Origin: Candidatus Uhrbacteria bacterium
Lineage (GTDB): Bacteria > Patescibacteriota > Patescibacteriia > UBA9934 > GWF2-40-263
DNA: 51,974 nucleotides
Assembly (NCBI GenBank): GCA_026395055.1
Contig: JAPLZK010000004.1
Location: forward strand, 157,458-209,431
Direction of reading: 5' to 3'
In this document: positions 40,958 through 47,768 of the stretch, one piece after another
How positions within the stretch are numbered: the stretch's first letter is position 1
Layout of the letters: every line of letters begins with the position of its first letter
Notes under the pieces: generated by a model
What the model was told of the DNA's origin: nothing
The model's database searches: none
What the model saw: the letters and a program-made list of their open reading frames with translations, nothing else
Made by a program: the position numbers and the translations under genes

Positions 40958-41272
40958 TTATTGAAAAGAAAAGGACTTGGTACCCGTTTTCCATTTGTAG
41001 GTATCATCGTCTTGTATGATCTGGATCTCATCATGCTCTTTCAGGAATGTGCATGCGTAGTACTTTTCGCCTTCGCTATACTGATTGCTGTAGAAGTGAA
41101 TGTATTCGAGGGATTCGTTGAGACGAACACGGAATCCGCACGTTCTTGAATGAAACTCATCACCATTGCGTTGAAAACTGTTCAACACAATTCCTGAAAA
41201 GTGTTTTTCCGCTTTCGCGGCACATCCAAAGCACAAAAGGCACACGAGGCATAGCAAGATTCGAGCGCGCAT
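40958..41272 (-). CDS. Small lipoprotein B
   Basis: 104 residues from ATG 41272, chosen over an ATG five codons upstream because GGAG lies 7 bases before it. The signal peptide MRARILLCLVCLLCFGCAAK has lipobox CFGC and is nearly identical to lipoprotein A's. The mature part is unrelated in sequence: beta strands with HFSGIVLNSFQRNGDEFHSR, CGFRVRLNESLEYIHFYS and IQIIQDDDTYKWKTG. It is likely anchored on the outer face of the membrane. A strong promoter (41315-41343) drives it. Confidence 0.75.
   Translation of the reverse strand: MRARILLCLVCLLCFGCAAKAEKHFSGIVLNSFQRNGDEFHSRTCGFRVRLNESLEYIHFYSNQYSEGEKYYACTFLKEHDEIQIIQDDDTYKWKTGTKSFSFQ
41212..41263. repeat. 52-base exact repeat, copy 2 (signal peptide of lipoprotein B)
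   Basis: Identical to 40873-40924. Direct orientation, 339 bases apart. Confidence 0.9.
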
Positions 41273-41314
41273 TGGCGGACTCCACACGTCGATCGTTAGG
41301 TGAATCGACCGCCG

Positions 41315-41343
41315 ATAATATCAAGAAAACACCTCTTTGTCAA
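41315..41343 (-). promoter_or_regulatory. Promoter of lipoprotein B
   Basis: Minus strand TTGACA (41338-41343), 17 bases, TATTAT (41315-41320): perfect -35, near-perfect -10, ideal spacing. Confidence 0.8.
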
Positions 41344-41374
41344 CCTATCCAGACCACGCTCATCGCTTATTATC

Positions 41375-41410
41375 AAAAGACCACCTCAAGCATGGTGCGG
41401 TGGTCTTTTT
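41375..41410. terminator. Terminator downstream of the tRNA-like gene
   Basis: AAAAGACCACC and GGTGGTCTTTT form an 11-bp stem around a 13-base loop, with T-runs on either strand. On the minus strand it would end the tRNA transcript about 60 bases past its CCA. Confidence 0.8.
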
Positions 41411-41469
41411 GGTCCCGGGCCCATGGCGTTAACCATGGTTTACCGTCCGCAGCTCCTCAGAGCGAAGGA

Positions 41470-41546
41470 TGGTGGACCTGACGGGATTTGAACCCGTAAC
41501 GACTGGTGTTAATTCAGTTGAAGTTGCCAATTACTCCCACAGGCCC
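41470..41546 (-). tRNA. tRNA or tRNA-like gene, apparent anticodon UAA, short variable loop
   Basis: 77 bases on the minus strand. Acceptor stem GGGCCTG/CAGGTCC (one G-U), discriminator A, encoded CCA. The T-arm is perfect: ACGGG-TTCAAAT-CCCGT. The D-arm is GGAG/CTTC with GG in the loop. The anticodon arm is ACTGA/CCAGT with an A-C mismatch at 31-39; its 7-base loop is ATTAACA, giving anticodon UAA (Leu). This does not fit normal tRNA-Leu, which has a long variable arm; here it is 4 bases (CGTT). Base 37 is C, where a purine is expected, and base 14 is T rather than A. So the fold is clear, but identity and activity are uncertain. It lies behind a promoter and an intrinsic terminator. Confidence 0.65.
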
Positions 41547-41559
41547 TCGTACCCGGGAT

Positions 41560-41595
41560 AAAATAAAAAACTCCCAACGTATTAAGTTAGGAGTT
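41560..41595 (-). terminator. Intrinsic terminator between promoter and tRNA
   Basis: On the minus strand AACTCCTAAC pairs with GTTGGGAGTT (one U-G) around a 7-base loop, then TTTTTTATTTTA. It ends only about 14 bases before the tRNA 5' end, so the tRNA can be made from this promoter only by read-through. Confidence 0.85.
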
Positions 41596-41626
41596 CTTTA
41601 TAACACCAGTCATGTACTTCAACTGT
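41560..41626 (-). ncRNA. Short leader RNA complementary to the tRNA D/anticodon arm
   Basis: Transcription from the promoter at 41633-41661 should start near 41626 and stop at the terminator, giving an RNA of about 65 bases. It begins CAGTTGAAGT (41625-41616), then ACAT, then GACTGGTGTTA (41611-41601). These two blocks are exact complements of bases 41524-41515 and 41511-41501 of the tRNA, covering its D-stem 3' side and both sides of the anticodon arm. The block order is the same in leader and tRNA, so one duplex cannot contain both. Inferred: the leader is an attenuator or an antisense partner of the tRNA. Confidence 0.5.
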
Positions 41627-41632
41627 AAGTTA

Positions 41633-41661
41633 ATTACAACAGTTTTTTTGAGCCATGTCAA
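41633..41661 (-). promoter_or_regulatory. Promoter of the leader-tRNA transcript
   Basis: Minus strand TTGACA (41656-41661), 17 bases, TGTAAT (41633-41638). The predicted start (41625-41626) falls exactly at the first base of the tRNA-complementary block. Confidence 0.75.
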
Positions 41662-41690
41662 TGGGGTGGGTGTGGAAAAAGGAGAAAAGA

Positions 41691-41711
41691 AAAAAGCGCT
41701 GTTGGCGCTTT
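41691..41711 (-). terminator. Terminator after lipoprotein C
   Basis: Minus strand AAAGCGCCAACAGCGCTTTTTT, the same sequence as at 40583-40607. Confidence 0.75.
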
Positions 41712-41723
41712 GAGGAAGATCGT

Positions 41724-42083
41724 TCACCGTGAGGAAGGAATGGCTTGTTCGACAATCTTGAAAGTATTGAGGATCTGAGGTTCACTGAAAGACTGCTGGT
41801 AAACATCGTACGTTTTGGGCTGTTCGCCCTCAGAAAGCGGACGTAAGATGTAAGTCATCTTCGTGCTCCCCTCAGACGTGTCGACGGAGAACGTCATGAC
41901 CCGTTTTCCGGGCGGAACCAGAAGTTCCTGCCTACTAAAATCTTTCCAAGATAAACCTTCGAATTGGTATTTCTGAAGGTTTTTCTCGCGCTGTTCGGGG
42001 ATCGAGTCACACGAGCAGAGCGTACAGAGACTGAGGGTGCTCACGAGAATCGTGAAAAGAATGCTGTAAAAACGACGTTTCAT
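41724..42083 (-). CDS. Small lipoprotein C
   Basis: 119 residues. Signal peptide FYSILFTILVSTLSLCTLCSC with lipobox LCSC, mature part of about 95 residues (VMTFSVDTSEGSTKMTYILR, then PKTYDVYQQSF). No family recognised. The leader before the ATG (ACAACCAACC, then ACAAGGAG) is shared with lipoprotein A, and the terminator after it is identical to A's, so the whole cassette plan (leader, signal, terminator) seems duplicated even where the mature parts differ. It lies 27 bases after lipoprotein D. Confidence 0.7.
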   Translation of the reverse strand: MKRRFYSILFTILVSTLSLCTLCSCDSIPEQREKNLQKYQFEGLSWKDFSRQELLVPPGKRVMTFSVDTSEGSTKMTYILRPLSEGEQPKTYDVYQQSFSEPQILNTFKIVEQAIPSSR

Positions 42084-42110
42084 GCTTATCTCCTTGTCGG
42101 TTGGTTGTTT

Positions 42111-42401
42111 TTAGCGATTCGAATCAGGGATCGGATTCGGCATACGGATCTTTTCCGCTCGCATGATGCAGTTGTCCGTCAGAATGATCGCTTCATCCGT
42201 TGCTTTGTCTATGAATGAGACATTCGTATGGTTTTCGATCAAGTTGTCTTTGGCATACACATCAAGTGTTTTGAGTCCGTTCGAGTGGCAGATGATATGC
42301 CATTCGTGACCTTCGGGTGGTGCCGTGCAGGCAAAGGATGAGAGTCCAAGCAAGCACAGGGCAGTCGATCGACCACGGAACTTCTTCCAAAAGATGAGCA
42401 T
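42111..42401 (-). CDS. Small lipoprotein D
   Basis: 96 residues. N-terminus basic (FWKKFRGR) then hydrophobic STALCLLGLSSFAC with lipobox SFAC, mature part of about 70 residues containing C38 and C76, possibly a disulfide pair. No family recognised. Its own promoter lies at 42446-42474. First of the group of four small lipoproteins on this strand. Confidence 0.7.
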   Translation of the reverse strand: MLIFWKKFRGRSTALCLLGLSSFACTAPPEGHEWHIICHSNGLKTLDVYAKDNLIENHTNVSFIDKATDEAIILTDNCIMRAEKIRMPNPIPDSNR

Positions 42402-42445
42402 GAACGGCTCCTTGTTGCATCGACTGTTGATTCAATCGATCGGCC

Positions 42446-42474
42446 AAAGTACCTCAAAACAGTCTCTTTGTCAA
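42446..42474 (-). promoter_or_regulatory. Promoter of lipoproteins D and C
   Basis: Minus strand TTGACA (42469-42474), 17 bases, TACTTT (42446-42451). The bases after the -35 (AAGAG, then GTTTT) resemble those of the lipoprotein B promoter. Confidence 0.65.
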
Positions 42475-42515
42475 CCGTCCCCACTCGTGGTAATCTCTCA
42501 CCAATAAAAGACTCC

Positions 42516-42531
42516 TGCCTGCCGGCAGGCA
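42516..42531. repeat. Perfect palindrome TGCCTGCCGGCAGGCA
   Basis: Sixteen bases, fully self-complementary, 30 bases before dnaE. A typical short intergenic repeat. Confidence 0.7.
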
Positions 42532-42561
42532 AGTATCGCTCGTTGATCGAGCAAACATGCT

Positions 42562-45500
42562 ATGCCATCTAAGTTTGTCCACTTACACGTCCACTCACAT
42601 TATTCGCTTCTTGAAGCTTTGCCAAAAACAAAGGAGATCTTGAAGCACGTGAAGGGAATGGAGATGGACACGGTAGCCATTACGGATAATGGGACCATGT
42701 ATGGGGCCATTGAGTTTTACCAGAAGGCGACGGATGCAGAGATTAAGCCAATCATTGGTGTCGACTTTTACGTTGCGCCAGATGGTCGTCTTCTGAAACG
42801 CGCCCGCATTGACACGCGTCCTCAACGACTCGTGTGTCTCGCCGAGAATAACGAGGGGTATCAGAACCTCATCAAACTTTCATCCATCGGGTTTCTCGAC
42901 GGCTTTTATTACAAGCCACGTATCGACAAAGAAGTTTTGCGTCAGCATGCAAAAGGATTGATCGCCCTTTCCGGTGGACACATGGGAGAGATTGATGAAT
43001 TCCTTCACTTGGATCGCGTAGAAGAAGCAAAAGCGGCTATTAAGGAGTATGTTGAAATTTTCGGCGAGGGAAATTATTTCCTTGAACTTGTTGACCGACC
43101 AGAGATTGCGGAGCAAGAAGCCATGAACGCAAAGTTGATTGCGCTTGGTCGTGAAATGGGAGTTCCGGTTGTTGCAACAAAGAACACGTTCTTCTTGAAG
43201 CCGGGCGATGTGGAAGCGTGGAAGATTTTGAATTGTATTAAAGGACAAAAGACACTCGAGCAATATGAACGCATGGCGCAGTTTGATTTTGATGCGTCCA
43301 TTGTGAGTGGGGAATACATGGAAGATCGTTTTGCGGATATTCCGGAGGCGATCGAGAACACGCGCAAGATCGCGGACCGCTGTAACGTCACCATGGATCT
43401 TGGAAAATGGAATTTTCCAAAGTTTATTATTCCAGAGGGAGAGACGTTTCGCGGAGTGCTTACCGAAAAAACCTTTCGAGGATTGAAAGAAAAAGCAGGA
43501 GGGGAACTTTCGCAAGTTCAAATTGATCGTATCAATTACGAACTCGACATTATTGATCAAAAAGGATTTTGTCCGTACTTCTTGATCGTTTCTGACTTTT
43601 TGAGTTGGTCACGTGAGAATGGTGTTGTGACGACGACCCGAGGATCCGCCGCTGGATCCATCGTCGCATATGCAACGGATATTTCTGCGATTGATCCACT
43701 CTTGTACCAATTGCCATTCGAACGTTTCTTGAATCCAGAACGTCCTTCTGCTCCAGATATTGACGCCGACTTTGCGGATAACCGCCGTGACGAGGTTCTC
43801 GACTATGTGCGACAAAAGTATGGTGCAGAGAAGGTGGCGCAGATCTGTACGTTTGGAACTATGCTTGCGCGCGGTTCTGTTCGTGATGTTGGACGTGCGC
43901 TCGGGTTTCCGTATGGAATGGTAGATGTTGTCGCAAAGTTGGTGCCAATGGGTTCGCAAGGATTTGCAATGACGTTGAATCGTGCACTTGATGAGTCTCC
44001 GGATTTGAAACGACTGTATGACACGGACGCAAACGTGCGTCGCATGGTTGAACTTGCAAAACAGATTGAAGGATGTGCGCGCCACGTTTCGGTTCACGCG
44101 GCAGGAGTGGTTATTTCTCCATCGGAATTAACAGACTACACACCATTGCAAATCGATACAAAAGAAGGAAAGGTGATTACGCAATATGAAATGAAAGCGG
44201 TGGAAGCGGCCGGCCTCGTTAAAATGGACTTTCTTGGAATTCGCAACTTGTCTATTTTGGGAGACGCCGTGCATCTTGTGAAGAAAACAAAAAACATCGA
44301 TGTTGAAATTGATCGTTTGCCTACAGATGACAAGAAAACATTCGAACTGCTTGCAACCGGAAAAACCATGGGAGTCTTTCAGCTTGGAGGTGACGGAATG
44401 ACGAAGTACCTCATGGAACTGAAACCGGAACGTATCGAGGACATCATGGCCATGGTTGCGTTATATCGCCCTGGTCCGATTGAATCGATTCCAGAGTACA
44501 TTAAACGTAAACACGACCACTCGCTCATTCATTTCCTTGATCCTCGCATGAAGGATCTTCTTGGAATGTCCTACGGAGTCATTGTTTACCAAGATGACGT
44601 CATGTTGATTGCCATCCATTTGGGTGGCTATTCATGGCTCGAAGCGGATAAACTTCGCAAAGCCATGGGAAAAAAGATTCCGGAAGAAATGGCAAAGCAA
44701 AAAATTAAATTGCATGAAGGGTTGATTAAACACGGAATGTCCGAAAAGAAAGCGAAGGAACTTTGGAATCTCATCGAACCGTTCGCGGCGTACGGATTCA
44801 ATAAAGCGCACGCCGCAAGTTACGGAATGGTTGCGTACGAAACCGCGTACATGAAAGCAAACTTTCCGGCGGAATACATGTCTGCGCTCATGACCGCAGA
44901 ATCTGGCGACCTCGAAAAGATTGCGGAAGCCGTGTCCGAGTGTCGTCGTATGGATATCGAAGTTCTTCCGCCAGACATTAACGAATCACTCAAGAATTTT
45001 ACCTACATCGATGATCATCACATCCGCTTCGGACTATTGGTTATTAAGAACTTGGGAGAAGAAGTTATTGAATCGATTTTGTCTGAACGAAAAACGGGCG
45101 GAGATTTTAAAGATCTCGCGGATTTTGTTGCACGTGTTGCGCACCGTGCATTCAACAAGAAGTCGCTCGAAGCGCTCATCAAGACCGGTGCGCTCGATCG
45201 ATTCGCAGAACGCAATCAGCTTCTTGAGAACTTGGATCGTCTGTTGTTACATAATAAGAGCGTGCAAAAAGAAAAAACCACAAACCAACCGAGTTTGTTT
45301 TCGACCGCTGCGTCGACCATTCCGCAAACGATTTCTCTTCGCCCTGCAGAACCAGCAAAGTTGAATACGCAGCTTGCATGGGAAAAAGAATTGCTTGGGT
45401 TGTATGTGTCGGGTCATCCATACCAAAAGATTCACGAGTTTCTCGACGGTACACTGTTGCACTTGAAAGATTTACCAAATCAAAAAGACGGTGCGTTTGT

Positions 45501-46092
45501 GTATACGGGCGGAATTATCCTTTTGCCAAAAATGATTGTCACAAAGAAAGGAGATCCAATGGCATTCATTGGACTTGAAGACATGACCGGCAAGCAAGAG
45601 GTGATTGTGTTCCCAAAAACATTCGCAACCGTGAAAGACATTATGGTCGAAGGACAGATTTGTCTCGTGAGCGCGAAAGTTTCAAAGAGAGAAGGGGAAG
45701 AGGCAAAGTTACTCGCGAACAGTTTCATGATTGTGAGTGAGGAGAATATGCCTGTCATTCTCGAAATGTTGAAAAAGGAACAGTGGTTAGCGTTCCCCGA
45801 TATTGTATCGGCCGGCCCCATGGCACTCGTAGGGGATGGTCGCGACCATCCCGCCACATCGAGACGGGAAACATTAAACATCAAACTGCAAGGGAAGCCG
45901 ACGCCGGAGATGGTGGATGCCGTTCGATCGCTCTTGCAATCGAAACCAGGAGCAACACCTGTTTGTTTGCTGGTTGAATCTGGTGGAAGTTTGCGACGCA
46001 TTGAAACAGAATATCGCGTAAGTCCAACAGAGAGTTTGCTTGGCGAACTCATCTCAATTGTTGGTGCACAGAATGTGGAGCTAGAAAAATAG
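42562..46092 (+). CDS. dnaE: DNA polymerase III alpha subunit
   Basis: 1176 residues, the DnaE1 length and plan: N-terminal PHP domain (FVHLHVHSHYSLLEA ... GVDFYVAP), then the C-family polymerase core with the two catalytic Asp in SAPDIDADFADNRRDEV, GSAAGSIVAYA and YRPGPIESIPEYI, FNKAHAASYGMVAYETAY, then the helix-hairpin-helix region and an OB fold near the C-terminus (VYTGGIILLPKM ... MAFIGLEDMTGKQEVIVFP). It is the main replicative polymerase. At about residues 1085-1105 there is an insert-like stretch (ALVGDGRDHPATSRRE) written in a perfect 20-base DNA palindrome. No promoter is evident in the 160 bases before it. Confidence 0.97.
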   Translation: MPSKFVHLHVHSHYSLLEALPKTKEILKHVKGMEMDTVAITDNGTMYGAIEFYQKATDAEIKPIIGVDFYVAPDGRLLKRARIDTRPQRLVCLAENNEGYQNLIKLSSIGFLDGFYYKPRIDKEVLRQHAKGLIALSGGHMGEIDEFLHLDRVEEAKAAIKEYVEIFGEGNYFLELVDRPEIAEQEAMNAKLIALGREMGVPVVATKNTFFLKPGDVEAWKILNCIKGQKTLEQYERMAQFDFDASIVSGEYMEDRFADIPEAIENTRKIADRCNVTMDLGKWNFPKFIIPEGETFRGVLTEKTFRGLKEKAGGELSQVQIDRINYELDIIDQKGFCPYFLIVSDFLSWSRENGVVTTTRGSAAGSIVAYATDISAIDPLLYQLPFERFLNPERPSAPDIDADFADNRRDEVLDYVRQKYGAEKVAQICTFGTMLARGSVRDVGRALGFPYGMVDVVAKLVPMGSQGFAMTLNRALDESPDLKRLYDTDANVRRMVELAKQIEGCARHVSVHAAGVVISPSELTDYTPLQIDTKEGKVITQYEMKAVEAAGLVKMDFLGIRNLSILGDAVHLVKKTKNIDVEIDRLPTDDKKTFELLATGKTMGVFQLGGDGMTKYLMELKPERIEDIMAMVALYRPGPIESIPEYIKRKHDHSLIHFLDPRMKDLLGMSYGVIVYQDDVMLIAIHLGGYSWLEADKLRKAMGKKIPEEMAKQKIKLHEGLIKHGMSEKKAKELWNLIEPFAAYGFNKAHAASYGMVAYETAYMKANFPAEYMSALMTAESGDLEKIAEAVSECRRMDIEVLPPDINESLKNFTYIDDHHIRFGLLVIKNLGEEVIESILSERKTGGDFKDLADFVARVAHRAFNKKSLEALIKTGALDRFAERNQLLENLDRLLLHNKSVQKEKTTNQPSLFSTAASTIPQTISLRPAEPAKLNTQLAWEKELLGLYVSGHPYQKIHEFLDGTLLHLKDLPNQKDGAFVYTGGIILLPKMIVTKKGDPMAFIGLEDMTGKQEVIVFPKTFATVKDIMVEGQICLVSAKVSKREGEEAKLLANSFMIVSEENMPVILEMLKKEQWLAFPDIVSAGPMALVGDGRDHPATSRRETLNIKLQGKPTPEMVDAVRSLLQSKPGATPVCLLVESGGSLRRIETEYRVSPTESLLGELISIVGAQNVELEK
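45833..45852. repeat. Perfect 20-base palindrome inside dnaE
   Basis: GGGATGGTCG and its exact complement, in frame within dnaE, encoding GDGRDHP. Similar to intergenic palindromes of the GTAGGGG type. Confidence 0.8.
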
Positions 46093-46171
46093 GAGTCAAG
46101 GAGTCAAGGAGTCAAGTTTATAAAGTTCGTTTTCAAGAACTCGACCACTTGACTTCTTACTCCTTGACTCC
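46092..46171. repeat. Palindromic repeat between dnaE and the baseplate-J-like gene
   Basis: Left arm is a direct triple repeat of GGAGTCAA; right arm reads CTTGACTTCTTACTCCTTGACT, its near-complement. The minus-strand core TAAGAAGTCAAGTGGTCGAG matches the repeat at 31481-31510 with two transitions. Confidence 0.75.
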
Positions 46172-46176
46172 TTTTC

Positions 46177-46185
46177 TGTTATACT
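46177..46185 (+). promoter_or_regulatory. Extended -10 giving a leaderless mRNA
   Basis: TGTTATACT (TGnTATACT). The expected start, near 46192, lies 2 bases before ATG 46194. The promoter sits at the edge of the palindromic repeat. Confidence 0.6.
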
Positions 46186-46193
46186 ATTCTCAT

Positions 46194-47420
46194 ATGGCCA
46201 CAAAAAAAGTCGCAACACGCAAGCGAGTTCCTGTGAAACGTGTTATCCGCGTTGCGGAAAAAGAAGAATTTGAAATGCCAGTGCCACATGTGCATGCACA
46301 TGCAACTGCCGTACCACTCATGCTCTACAGACGCATTGCGCTTGCGTTTATTGTTGTTGTGGCCGCTGTGCTTCTTGTTGTGATGTATCTTTCAACCATG
46401 CAGGCGGTCATTCATGTAAAACCCGTTGCAAAAGATTTCTCTTCGGATTTAATCGTTCACACCGCCTTAACTCCCATTGATGAAACGGATATTCGTGGAA
46501 TAGTTATTTCTGGAACCATGAATAAAACAAAAACCTTCGCACCAAGTGGAGAAGGGGCAAAACAAGTGGAAGGTAAGTCTGCAGGAACGGTAACCTTCTC
46601 AAACAAAACAAACACACCGCAAGCGCTTGTGGCCACAACACGACTCTTATCGAGTGGAAACGTTCTGTTCCGTCTAGACAAAAGTGTCGTTGTTCCAGCG
46701 GGTGGGTCCATTGATGCCGTTGTGCATGCAGATAAGGTTGGAGTAACAGGAGATGTTGCGGCCGGTCATTTCATTATTCCCGGATTAAACACGATCAAAC
46801 AAACTCAGATTTTCGCCGATAGCAAAGTTGCCTTTACGGGCGGTGTGCAATCTGTCGCAGTCGTCTCGAAAGTTGAATTACAAAAGTCTGTCGACGCGCT
46901 CAAAGAGGAAATCACAAACGATGCAAAAGACATGTTGCGCACACAAGCAGGAAAAGGATTTGATGGCGAAGTGTTTGCAGCAGATATCACAAATCAAAAA
47001 TCTAGTATTCAGCCAGACACGGAGTCAAAGTCTTATGACGTAACAGAGACGGTTACCATTACGGGAGTTTTTTATGACCGTGCTGCGCTCAAACAACTCT
47101 TCTCACAACATTTGTACGATGGCCTCGGACAAGGACAAGACTTTGCCGGAACAAAGGTAGATGACATGCAGGTCACCATTGATCAATACGATTCCGTACA
47201 GAAAGTCGCAAGTCTCCATGCTCACCTCGACGGCAAGATGATTATCACGCGAACAAACAAAGCATTGGATGTTGGACGATTCGTTGGGATGAGTGCGGAC
47301 GATGTCTCAAAAACATTAGTTGGAAACGGGGTCGCAGAATCAGTCAAAGTAGACTTTTTTCCGTTCTGGCTCAATAAAATTCCACGTTTGAAAGACCACA
47401 TCTACATTGAATTTAACTAG
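46194..47420 (+). CDS. Baseplate-J-like membrane-anchored protein
   Basis: 408 residues from ATG 46194; the longer frame upstream runs into the repeat. A basic N-terminus (MATKKVATRKRVPVKRVIRV) precedes one membrane helix (about 42-65: IALAFIVVVAAVLLVVMYLS). The outer part has SAGTVTFSNKTNTPQALVATT, SSGNVLFRLDKSVVVPAGG and HADKVGVTGDVAAGHFIIPG, the pattern of phage baseplate-J-like domains that occur as membrane proteins in CPR bacteria. It ends in a second beta-rich domain. The role is unknown. It may build or bind an extracellular structure. Confidence 0.75.
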   Translation: MATKKVATRKRVPVKRVIRVAEKEEFEMPVPHVHAHATAVPLMLYRRIALAFIVVVAAVLLVVMYLSTMQAVIHVKPVAKDFSSDLIVHTALTPIDETDIRGIVISGTMNKTKTFAPSGEGAKQVEGKSAGTVTFSNKTNTPQALVATTRLLSSGNVLFRLDKSVVVPAGGSIDAVVHADKVGVTGDVAAGHFIIPGLNTIKQTQIFADSKVAFTGGVQSVAVVSKVELQKSVDALKEEITNDAKDMLRTQAGKGFDGEVFAADITNQKSSIQPDTESKSYDVTETVTITGVFYDRAALKQLFSQHLYDGLGQGQDFAGTKVDDMQVTIDQYDSVQKVASLHAHLDGKMIITRTNKALDVGRFVGMSADDVSKTLVGNGVAESVKVDFFPFWLNKIPRLKDHIYIEFN

Positions 47421-47449
47421 TTGACGCAAAAAAACGGTCGGGCTATCCT
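47421..47449 (+). promoter_or_regulatory. Promoter of the T-box-thrS transcript
   Basis: TTGACG (47421-47426), 17 bases, TATCCT (47444-47449). It begins right at the stop of the previous gene. The start near 47456 lies 8 bases before the first helix of the T-box. Confidence 0.75.
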
Positions 47450-47455
47450 AGAGAA

Positions 47456-47676
47456 GCATTGACGAAGGACACGCGTGTTTATTTGCCCAAAAGAGATCGA
47501 GAACCTGGGCTGTGAGTTCTCGAGGCACCAAATCAATACGTACAACCTTCTGAGCAAGCCGATTCAAAAGAGCGGTTGATTGCGAGAGAAAACGCATCAA
47601 CAATTCGGGTGGAACCGTCCGTGAATATATTTGCATGGATCCCGATTCAACTTAATTAAGGTGAATCGGGTTTTTT
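47456..47676 (+). promoter_or_regulatory. T-box riboswitch controlling thrS
   Basis: Stem I base GAAGG (47464-47468) pairs with CCTTC (47546-47550). Directly before CCTTC stands ACA-A: a Thr specifier codon (47542-47544) followed by a purine, then CTGAGCAAG, as in known T-boxes. Two further hairpins follow (47497-47523; 47576-47600). The T-box sequence AATTCGGGTGGAACCG lies at 47602-47616. The terminator is CCCGATTCA/TGAATCGGG plus T6 (47641-47676); its 5' arm CCCGATT can instead pair with the T-box AATTCGGG (one bulge), the normal antiterminator switch. Uncharged tRNA-Thr(UGU) would allow read-through. Confidence 0.88.
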
Positions 47677-47687
47677 ATTTCTAAACT

Positions 47688-47768
47688 TGTCATTGCGAGG
47701 AGTTCGACGACGAAGCAATCTTGCGCTTTCGTGTCGAAAAAGATTGCCGCGCTCCGCTCGCAATGACA
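47688..47768. repeat. Palindromic intergenic repeat upstream of thrS
   Basis: 81-base element with ends TGTCATTGCGAG and CTCGCAATGACA, an inverted relative of the element before tyrS (14855-14943). Its right end holds an ATG in frame with thrS. Confidence 0.85.

Noticed and set aside
41724-42401. A tmRNA or other long RNA joined to the tRNA fold
   Set aside because: The tRNA fold closes on itself in 77 bases, and the upstream region is occupied by two lipoprotein genes with signal peptides.
46092-46171. Possible CRISPR-like direct repeats (GGAGTCAA three times)
   Set aside because: The units are 8 bases with no spacers and the whole is a palindrome; it is an intergenic repeat, not a CRISPR array.
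47448-47636. A 62-residue minus-strand frame with protein-like composition
   Set aside because: It covers exactly the T-box leader on the plus strand, which has a promoter, specifier, T-box core and terminator. The frame has no ribosome-binding site and its opening ATG sits in the terminator stem region.
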